Positions 55,200 to 64,000 of a DNA stretch of 64,000 nt are shown here, piece after piece (the first letter of the stretch is position 1; each line of letters starts with the position of its first letter). Below the pieces are notes generated by a model. It saw only the letters and a list, made by a program, of their open reading frames with translations. It was not told the origin of the DNA and searched no databases. A program made the translations under genes and the position numbers. Origin of the DNA: Tretioscincus oriximinensis (Eukaryota; Chordata; Lepidosauria; Squamata; Gymnophthalmidae). The stretch lies in assembly GCA_022410635.1 (NCBI GenBank), contig JAJVDF010000123.1, positions 806,043 through 870,042 of the forward strand, given 5' to 3'.

Positions 55200-55385
55200 T
55201 AAGACCCTTTCCACACTGAGCCTTATTCTGAACTATATCTGGAAGTTAGAGCCTGCCATCTATATGCCAGTGTAAACAATAGCAGGCCCTATTCAAGGTC
55301 TTCCATTGTTTATATTACTGTGCAGATGGCAGGCCCCTATTCTGAGGCATAACCCAGAGTAAAGTTAATCACAAAAAGTCTATGT
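55200..55385. repeat. Stand-alone module also found inside both Tigger-like copies
   Basis: CTTTCCACACTGAGCCTTAT, TATGCCAGTGTAAAC and ATTCTGAGGCATAACCCAGAGT match the central part of 33.88-34.04 kb and the equivalent part of copy A. Confidence 0.5.
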
Positions 55386-55439
55386 CTTCATTTGTACCTG
55401 GGCAAGAGANCTGGATAGTTTGATGGTTTTCCACTCAAT

Positions 55440-55550
55440 TTGACTAATTTTGGTGCTTGCCGTCAAAGAAATAGCCATCTTAGTTTGGGACTAGAAAATC
55501 TACAAAAGCTCATGCCATTTTCTGGATCCAGACTTACATGGCTATTTCTT
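55440..55550. repeat. Penelope-derived tail scrap
   Basis: ATCTACAAAAGCTCATGCCA and an inverted pair (AAAGAAATAGCCAT and ATGGCTATTTCTTT) resemble the tail text at 12.6 and 25.7 kb. Confidence 0.35.
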
Positions 55551-55558
55551 TGAAATCT

Positions 55559-55705
55559 AAGGCTGCATCCACACATCACTTATTTATTCTACTATAATTG
55601 AATATTCTACAATAAAGCACTGTGTGGACTAGTTTTATGCNGCAACATCCATGCTTTATCGTGGAATATGCAGTTATAATAGAATAAATATGTGACTTGC
55701 ACATA
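55559..55705. repeat. Palindromic MITE (GGCTGCATCC family), copy 2
   Basis: AAGGCTGCATCCACACATCA and TTATTTATTCTA at the left, with TAGAATAAATATGTGAC mirrored at the right. Same family as 32040-32192. Confidence 0.6.
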
Positions 55706-56334
55706 TTTCCTTGTTCAGCAGCACTAAAACTTTTAGCTCAGCATCATTCTTTTGGTTTGATGTTATTAAATAGGTACATTTCATTTAAATATTTCTATTA
55801 ACCCATTCATGGGATGCAACCTCTTTCACTGGAATGTTAAGTAACAAGTTCATTTTTTCCTAAATTCTGTGTACCTGCAGTGGCATGGTTTTGGTTTATT
55901 GCTCTCAGCATATTATATTTCCTTTAAAGGTTACATTACAGAAAGGTTGTGTATGTCTTTCACCGTCCTTTCATTGCATCCATAGAATATTGCTACAGTG
56001 CTTTGTAAAAGTATTCATACCCATTGAACTTTTCCACATTNTTTTCATGTTACATGTGCAAACATAGATGTATTTTATTTGGATTCTGTTGCTATGCCAA
56101 CCGCTTGAATGTGAAACATTTCAGTGGAACCATTTCATTACGGTTAGGGGATGATTATGATATTTTTATCATATTGGTGATTTTTGGTGCACCAATTAAT
56201 AGCAGTTGTTCTCAGAGTACTTCGTCAAGAATGATATCAGATGAACTCCCNTTATATAAAAATTGCTTTAGGAATGAAAGTGGTTTTTAAGAGCCTTATT
56301 CCTATGCCTTCCTCGTGTTCCAGTCTATGGGCCA

Positions 56335-56425
56335 CAGTTTATTTTGTATTTCTTTACTATCATATATTTGAAGGTCTCAGGGCAGTTAACAATAAAAACA
56401 GAATTAACATATTAAAACCACAGTG
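56335..56425 (-). repeat. Short interspersed repeat tail
   Basis: GAAGGTCTCAGGGCAGTTAA followed by CAATAAAAACAGAATTAACATATTAAAA parallels 966-1130. Confidence 0.5.
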
Positions 56426-56507
56426 CCTAAAAGTTAAAAAAAGGCTATTTTTTTAACCAAAGGCTAGGTTAAAGGAGTGCATTTTCAAGAATTTTCTTAA
56501 ATGTACA

Positions 56508-56705
56508 CATNGCCTCCGGGATGGAGCAACAGGCAGGACTCCTGAAATCCCATTTGCAGNGAGTCATAAACANGTGCATATTTTGCTTTCCTCTGTTCGG
56601 ACTGCCCAGGTGCATCTGGTGGGCCTCTGTGTGANACAGAATGCTGGACTTGATGGGCTGTGGCCTTATCGAGNATGGCTCTTCTTTTGTTCTTATGTTC
56701 TTATA
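56508..56705 (+). repeat. CR1-type LINE 3' end
   Basis: GCCTCCGGGATGGAGCAACA, GGACTGCCCAGGTGCATCTG and the end TTTTGTTCTTATGTTCTTAT. Confidence 0.68.
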
Positions 56706-57533
56706 GATTGATGAATCTCATGGGGAAGACTATTCCATAGCTGGGGCTGCCACTGGGAAGACCCTGTCCTAGTTTCTCACTCCTTTTACTACTGAAAGTG
56801 ATGGTACAAGCAGGAGGGCCTCCTCTGCAGAGCTTGACATTTGCCAATAATACACTTCCACCACACCTGCAGTATTCAAGAGGAAGTGCAGTTGATTTTT
56901 TTCAAGTATCAAACTGTACATTGTATGTGGTCATCAGTATGGAATGAGTGGAATGCTGATGCCTTTTCAAGGAAGTAGCAAGTGCAGTTGTGGGCTGTGG
57001 TAGTGTTCTGCTCAGCCATGACATACATTTTACAAGGACGGGAGCAAAAGTTAGATTAATCTCCTTCATGAGTTTCAGATGAGAAAACTACGGAATATCA
57101 CAGGTTATTTTGAGATAACCTTTGAGCCTGTATGGAACCTAGAATTAAGCTTTCTGTGACTAATTAGTCCATAATGAAAGATTGTAATCTGTGTGGCAAA
57201 AATGGAGTATTGATGTACCCAAAATGAAATAACTGAAAAGACAGGACCTATGGTCGTACCCTAAAAATTCCAATATCAATTTAAAATAGTGTGTTAGAAG
57301 TTATTAAATATTTCCTTGCCATAAATTGTTGTACTATAGCTATATCAAAAAGAATGATCTTTACTTTCATTGGTGGCTGTTGAATAATATCCCATTTACA
57401 GCTGTTACTATACTGCTAAATTTTGCATTTGGATCAGAATCATTAATAACTATAACCTGAAATATCCATTTTAAAATACCATTAAATAAGGAAGTAATGG
57501 TTAAATTTATAAAGTTCTTAAAGCAGGGATCCT

Positions 57534-58050
57534 CAAACTACGGCCCATGGGCCACATGCGGCCTGCTGAGGACATTTATCCGGCCCACAAAATGTTGTTG
57601 TCGCTGCCATCTGTCCTGCTTAGCAGCTGACTAGTCCCGGGCTCACAGTAACACACCCCTTGCCTTTTCAATAGCGCATGGGCACAATGCGCACTTCATG
57701 GTACTATGCATCATGTTCCTTCAGAGNCATCACTGTGCATCCTCATACTCTCATAGTATTCTGAAAAGGTGAAGCTTTTGAGGAAGATCAGCCAGTGCGT
57801 ATGCCTTGTGGGGGATCTTTGCCACATTCTACATGGTGGACAATTGAGTACCATATGCTTTGCGAAAAGCTGTACGTCAAGTTAGGAGAGCATTTTTTAA
57901 ACGTTTATCGGTAGTTTGCTGGGGGTAGTTTCTAGAAGGTTGCATCNCTGTGAAAACGCAAATAGTTTTTTAAAAACTATTGTCTGGCCTCCAGTAGTCT
58001 GAGGAACAATGAACTGATCCCCTGTTTAAAAAGTTTGAGAATTTTTTAAT
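57534..58050. repeat. hAT/Charlie-like element
   Basis: The left end, CAGGGATCCTCAAACTACGG followed by CCCATGGGCC, and the right end (CTGGCCTCCAGTAGTCTGAG then CCCCTGTTTAAAAAGTTTGAGAA) mirror each other as in amniote Charlie-type elements. Confidence 0.58.
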
Positions 58051-58094
58051 GTAGAGCATTATGCTTTAAATGTAATTTAGAGCACTACATTTGA

Positions 58095-58475
58095 AAAAGC
58101 AAACATCCATTCCAGAATTGGGGAACCTTTTTTCTTCTAGATATTTGGATATTTGTAGCATCACGTGGAGGTATGCCAGGCCACACCCCATCCCACCCAG
58201 ACAACACCCACATGCAGGCCACACCCTTCATGCCCACTCTCCCATCAGGCCCACAAAATTACGTCCTTTTCAATGCCCCTCAGCCCCCTTACACCTTCCT
58301 TCTTTTGTCCACCTCCTTCCTCTTTTGTTATGTTCACTTCATGTTTTAACAAAGTGAGGAGCCATTATTTAGCCAGGGAAGCCTAATGGTGTCACAGGAA
58401 GCATGTGGGATTCTGGACCAAATGGTTCAGCGGGTTGGATTTGGCTCCCAGGCCTTAGGTTCCCTACCCCTGATT
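58095..58475. repeat. hAT-type MITE
   Basis: The right end GGTTCCCTACCCCTG and the left CAGAATTGGGGAACC are inverted. The interior is C-rich and degenerate. Confidence 0.5.
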
Positions 58476-58871
58476 TATTTTCATCTTTTCTTGCTGTATG
58501 TGTGCTTGGCCTGAGCATTTCCTCTTTATCCTGTTTACTTTATTCTGCATACCAATAAAAGACTCAAACTAATAAGGTATAGTGCTCTCAGTTTTAAAAA
58601 AAACTGCTGTGAGGGATGAAGAAGATGCAGTGTTTTTTCCTCTTAGCATGAATAGAATTGTATATGTTTTGTGCTGTAAACGCAATTATTCAACCTGAAA
58701 AATAGCTTTGNCAGAGAACATGTATGTTAGTGGCATGAGAGCTTTTCTGTGAAGAGTATATTATACATTATTCTATATGCTAAGAAAAAGTCACCATCGC
58801 CATGTGATAAGGCAGTCTAGGATCATTTCATTCCATTGTGACTCATAAAACCAGCAGTTGAAAGGTAGGAG

Positions 58872-58932
58872 GTTGTGTGTGTCTGTGTGAGTGAGTGAGG
58901 GAGGGGGGGAAGGGAAGGGAAAGGGGGGCAGT
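58872..58932. repeat. Purine-rich/GT simple repeat
   Basis: GTGTGTGTCTGTGTGAGTGA followed by G and A runs. Confidence 0.7.
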
Positions 58933-59079
58933 CTTTGACAACCTCAGCTTTTTTTGAGACTGGAGGAAATTATTTTGCATTGTTTTCATCATTAAACCAG
59001 TGTAATAGAAGACAAAATGTAGGATTAATTTGGTATGTCCTGTATATCTGCTATTAAATGCACTTTCATTCAATATAAG

Positions 59080-62000
59080 GTAAGGNTAGTTGTATTAGAT
59101 TCTTGATTATATTTTAACAAGAATGAATGCCTATCCTCTTTTCCTAAGGGTACAGTAGATAAAAAGCTTTCTCTATTTGTTAACTTTCTTATGAATAATC
59201 ACACATGACCTATATGAAAACATTTTATCTAGAACAATTCTCCTTTGCTCATTGTAGCAGTATGGGGGGTAACAATACTTTTAAAGAGAAGGGTAATTAT
59301 GTTTTCCTTTGCAGAATGCTGATCAACTATGCTAGGCTGTTTTAGATTTAATATCCTACGCATATTTATGCAGGGATAAATTCCACTGATGTCAGAGGGG
59401 CTGGTTGATTTCTGCTTGGATCCGTACAATATTATGTAAGATTGCCTAGTAATGAATTCTGCTTTCCATGCTAAAATAGTCTTTTAAAAACTGCTTCCTC
59501 CTCCTATAGATGAGCTACCAGTGTAAATAGGGNCACTGCATTAAATGTTGGTAAATTCAGACTTGTATTCCCAGTCTTCTTGTCCCTCCCTGTTCTGAAG
59601 AAAGCGCTGCTGGNTTTTTTCCACACTGAAACTGAGCTCACTGTGCAAAGCACAGGCCTGCATTTTAAAAACAGCAGAATGGGATAGGGTTAATGGGCAG
59701 GAAGCTGCAGCTGCAACAGAGGAATACTCAAGTCAGATTTTTGTTTAACTGACAATTTTGGAAGGCCTGAGGGATAAGAGAGGGGCACTTTGTGGAAAAA
59801 ACCTTCGAGCATTGTAGTGGGAAATGCACTGTTTCTCCGTCTTGTTGAAAAGAAGGATTTCAAGCACTTNGGAAACCAGGATTCTGCTTTCTAAACCACC
59901 TTATTGAACTCTGGAATATGTGTGGGCCTGGAATTTAGAATTTGAATTCTTAGAAACTCACTGAAATCTTGTCAATTTGTACGGAAGGATTCGTATTTGC
60001 TTTTGGAGCTTACAGAGGTTATATAACAGCAGCACGGCNGCATTTAGCCTCGATCTTTTAGCATATGTTAATTGTGATCATTATTCTCTCCCTGAATAAA
60101 ATGTCTCCGTGGGTGCTGCTTCAAAATGCTTTTCTTTCTTTCTTTTTTACCTTGCCTCCCTTGTGTTCCTTTCTCACAGAGCATTTCCGAAATGGTTGCT
60201 TTCTCTGTAGGAAAAACAGCTTTTGTAACCTGAGGAAATCTGCAAGGTTTAAGAAAACCTCAAACAGAAGCAATAGATACGTTTTGAGGAACACTTTATT
60301 TAGATTGGCACCGAGGGCTTGCTCTGTCCTACATGAAAATCTGCTTTCTGTGAAGAGTTGGTGTGCGTGTGGTGCTGCTCTTAAGTTTCTTTTGCTGAAA
60401 CGGGCCTAGTTTAGCCTGTCTTCTCTGTGCACAGGATGGCTCCTGCTTGCCAGAGCTGCACAAAGATAATCGCTCAGGAAGTGTTTCAGCCAATCCCCTG
60501 AAGCTTTACATTCAGATTTTCCAAAGTAACCAATCCAGGATTAGCTTTTATTAGGAAGACAGATCATCAAGCTGAAGTGCCAAGCCCTTTCTGTCTGAGT
60601 ACTGAGAGCCTGTCCTCCATGTTTTATAAGTATTGACATAACACTGTGTTAACAATGCATCCACAGAGGTAAGATTTACTTTTTTACATATTTTTTCTCT
60701 AAAACCTACGAGTTGTGACTTAACAGTGTGATTCTCTCTGATCTGTTGCGCAAAACTCACCCCACAGCACTTTATTAAGTTGCAAGTGTTTAAATGTGCT
60801 TTCTTGGGTCACATGGTTTAGTAGCCATTAGCCATAGCTTTGTTTTACAGAGTGGCAAAACGTTTGCATACATCCTTCTTCACATTGCTTTGGTGATTTT
60901 TAGAGTTTGTCAAGATACTGTTCTTCCAAAGCAGCTTTCTGTGTCTGAGCAGCAGTTTGCCTGCACTATTGTCTGTGGTGTCACATGCCTGCTGAAGAGA
61001 AAATGGAAGCTAGGGAGCAGATGCATTTAACTGCCCTACAGGGAGACAAGCAGGGATAATGGCAGACAGCAGAACAGGCAAGTTTACCTTTTCAAACAGT
61101 GAAATGAAGAGCTAAGCTAAGTTATCCTTAATGAAAAATAGGATTTTTAGCAACTTGAACAGCAGTATATAGTGCTAATGGTAGATTGTTAGATACTGGG
61201 CCTAGGCTGTGGTGAGCTATTGCATTATGTTTTTGTGCAGTTTTACATTCACTTAAAAGGAGATTTATGATTTTTCTATCCTTGCAGAATCTATATGTAT
61301 ACATGTGTGTGTATGTATGTGTATTTTTTAGAGCAGAGGAATATAGTTTATAAGCTGTCTCTTTAAATATGACTTTCACATTTNAGGTTTTAGGAACAGT
61401 TAAGGTTTAGCTCTGAAACAATCAGACATAGCTATGCATCTGTTTCAATACCTTGCCTATTCAAACAGAATGTTTTTCAAGTAATATTTACCTTCTTTTC
61501 TGTAGTATAGCTAAAACTAATGGATTTTTTTAACTGTGCTTCTCTCTCCTGCAAAATATCATACACAGTTCTTTGAGGAGGAGTCATATACAATCATGTG
61601 TGGTTCATGAGAGCATTATATGTTCAGATTTTCCCCCCTTCTTTTTGGACTTTTCTCGGTTTTGGTATGATGCTACATAATTATTTGAAATTTTTTGTTT
61701 TGGTGAAATCCCAAACCTGCTAGCTTATTGTATCACTTTTGCTGGGGAAAATGAAGTGGTTGCTAGAATATTTGGTAAGTAAATTTGACTGCTCTTCTTT
61801 TGACTTATTTTAAATGCTTCCTAATCTCTTGGTTTTAACAGGATAAAGTTTGACCAGCCAATGATGTANGTGGCTAGCTAGTAGAATAAAATTAAATTTT
61901 GCTGTCTGTTGAGACAGTATTGAGACTGTGTTTCTATCTCAGTTTTTTGTCACCCTTGAAATAAATATATACTTCCTGTTTTCCTCTGAAAACAAAATTC

Positions 62001-63395
62001 TGCTTACTCTTTGTTCCTAGACCCCCCTCCTCTTAATTAATGCATTTGCAGGTTAAAGCTCAGTTCAGACTTTCCTCAGGCTTTGAAGTGCAATGAATGT
62101 GCTAGTTCTCAGCAGAATTATCTTACTGCATTGTTAGTAAGCTATCCTTCAGTAACCCTTTGCTTTTGGTACTCTGTGATATATCATCCAGAATGATTTT
62201 TTTTTGTTTTGGAGCCACTTTGGAAGTACTGTATATCTGGTTTAAAATGGCTTGAACTGAGACACTTGGTATGCATTTCTCAACGAGCAGCTTTTCTTAC
62301 AGCATTACAGATATTCTACTTTGCATTCAATTTTTTGCACAGTTTTGTAGCACTCTTGGTCATAATACAGCACAAATGAGATTTGAAATAATAACTTGTC
62401 ACCATTTATGTGGGGACCTCATTGATGTGATAAACTGGTTTAGAATCCCTTTCCCCTTCTTAATCCAGCTCTCTGCTTGTTTGAAAGTGAAAACTCAGGA
62501 ATATGTTTGTAGTACTAAAATTACCTAGGTGAGATTATTCTCTCTCCTCTCCCAATTCTACAGATGTTCATTATCATTTTCGAATGCAGGAGCAAAATCC
62601 TAATGATGATGTTTAAATACTACTGTGAAAAAATGCTTTAGTTCTTTGCTTGTCAAGATTGTTCTCCAAAATATTTTTCTTGCAGCAGCACACTGACTGA
62701 ACCTTAGCAGCTGGGTGTGGAATCTTAATATTTCACAATATAATCTCATGGAGGAGCAGGAGAAAATGAGCTGCACTCAGAATGGTTGAATTAAAATGGC
62801 TCCCCTAGGTTTTATTGAAGAAGGATGCATCTCAGATTGCACCTCCAGAGGTATTGTTGTCAGGGGGAAGAACATTTGCATGGGCTACCTTTGTGCACAA
62901 ATGAAACCCAGCATGATAAATCCCTCAAGTTTTCTCTTTTGAATTGTTTAAATGCTAATTCTTTCATAGTTCACAGAAATATAAATGTCTGCATTGCAGC
63001 AAGATGTCTTAGGAAAGGAACAGTGTTATTTTCAGATCAGCCCAATCATGCTGCTGTGTTGAGAGCTTGGACCAATAGNAACTGAGGATAGGTTAAAGAT
63101 TGACAAATACTATAATGAGGCTGGGATAGGCCTTCTAGAAATTTCTTTTATCCGAGTTCCATCTAAGGAAAGCTAATGCAACCAAGCTAAATAATTATTT
63201 GTTAATGATTTTAGAAAGCATGATATTAGTAAATCTTACTGATNACATTTATAGAATCTAACAATTTGTCCCCAATTTTAAACCAGCTGATCTATCCAAC
63301 AAAGGGTATCTGTGGTTTTGCTAAAGCAAACTAAGTAAGACATGCAGCTTCACTTTACAAACATCTACATTAGCATGACTAAGGCTAATAATGCA
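59080..63395. other. Intergenic sequence, possibly with conserved non-coding DNA
   Basis: No recognised repeat or exon. The section at about 59500-60560 is repeat-free and of even composition and includes a TATA-like TTATATAAC near 60020. Frames up to 114 codons here do not resemble known proteins. Confidence 0.4.
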
Positions 63396-63400
63396 TAACT

Positions 63401-63480
63401 ATACTGCTCAAAACAATTAAGGGAACACTTAGTGTTACACTGTTATGTTAAAGTGTTCCCTTAATTGTTTTGAGCAGTAT
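63401..63480. mobile_element. Perfect hairpin MITE (Tc1/mariner-type)
   Basis: The 30 bases at 63401-63430 (ATACTGCTCAAAACAATTAA and on) are the exact reverse complement of 63451-63480, around a 20-base loop. TA flanks fit Tc1/mariner insertion. The ACTGCTCAAAA end type recurs widely in vertebrates. Confidence 0.82.
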
Positions 63481-63481
63481 A

Positions 63482-64000
63482 TTANTAGTGCGTTCTTTTA
63501 TGTTGGGCTAGATGATTATTATTCAGTACTGTTAATGGACACTTCTGTTATATGTTCTGGTTTGTAATAGACTATTGGTTTAAATAACAAATCTTTTATT
63601 TTGCGGTGTATGCCAAGATCATAAAAGTTTTTTGAAAATATTTAGTATTAACTGGGAAGCAAGAAAATGAAAACACTAACAAAAATTTATTATCCATACA
63701 CTTGCCTTTAGCACCTATTTGCTGACTTTGCAATAGCTGAATATAAGATGGCCCATTGTCTTTCAGGATTACAATTATCATTTGTAATCTTAGCATCAGT
63801 GTGCATTTTCTGTCGGAATAATCCCATCTTCTCTTAATTCAATGAAGCAGCCATTTTTTTAATGTGCAGCAAAATATTAAGGAAATCCAGTCCCTTTTAT
63901 TACAGCTATTATTTTGTTGTCAGAAACTCAAAAATAAAAAATCTTGATGCCAGTTATGTCTATTGAATCAGGAGTAAAGTCTCCCATTTGACATTATGGG
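63482..64000. other. Intergenic sequence, nothing recognised
   Basis: AT-rich; no exon or repeat recognised. Confidence 0.55.

Noticed and set aside
60065..60409. 114-codon plus-strand open frame
   Set aside because: No similarity, no codon bias, no splice context; compatible with chance in 64 kb.
62825..63085. 86-codon cysteine-containing open frame
   Set aside because: No recognisable domain or splice sites.
31590..64000. Expected LACTB2, XKR9, NDST3 or NDST4 exons as TRAM1 or TRAM1L1 neighbours
   Set aside because: I looked for recognisable peptide signatures on both strands and found none; I cannot exclude short or untranslated exons.

Overview
This is a 64 kb window of vertebrate nuclear DNA: AT-rich, intron-rich, and dominated by decayed transposable elements. 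The repeat mix (many truncated CR1-type LINE 3' ends, one with the typical CR1 octamer tail; L2-like and L1-like LINEs; Penelope-like and DIRS-like retroelements; Tigger, hAT and hairpin MITEs; short repeats with (AAAT)n tails) points to a sauropsid, most likely a squamate reptile. The species cannot be named from the sequence. Single scattered N bases are assembly ambiguities.

One multi-exon protein gene is resolved completely. It lies on the minus strand, with its start codon at 30559 and its stop codon at 12200-12202. Eleven coding exons join in frame to 370 codons and encode a TRAM-family protein, a multi-pass ER membrane protein that works beside the Sec61 translocon. Its first exon sits in a CpG island (about 30.4-31.5 kb). 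A repeat-poor stretch downstream of the stop (about 8.85-12.2 kb) looks like a long 3' UTR. The protein resembles TRAM1 most, yet matches TRAM2 at many positions, so it may be a third paralogue (TRAM1-like/TRAM1L1-type) and not the TRAM1 orthologue.

A second, intronless coding sequence at 44212-44571 (plus strand) is a processed copy of HINT1. It has an open frame with the HIT triad intact, a stop codon that removes the last seven residues, and 13-bp target-site duplications. It landed inside an older CR1 copy.

Layout: 1-8.4 kb holds a CR1 end, small repeats, a minus-strand DIRS-like tyrosine-recombinase remnant (5.5-7.1 kb) and a plus-strand Penelope-like GIY-YIG tail (7.15-8.4 kb). From 8.85 to 31 kb is the TRAM-like gene, whose introns carry CR1, L2 and a Tigger element split by an L1. 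From 31 to 52 kb is intergenic repeat-rich DNA: a second Tigger, a palindromic Penelope-like element, CR1 copies, a hAT MITE, a probable solo LTR, the HINT1 retrocopy and a multi-hairpin element. From 52 to 64 kb there is no recognisable exon; it holds a few repeats, stretches that look like conserved non-coding DNA, and a perfect 30-bp inverted-repeat MITE at 63.4 kb. No RNA gene, CRISPR array or prokaryotic feature was seen; hammerhead-ribozyme-like motifs occur in the Penelope-derived pieces.
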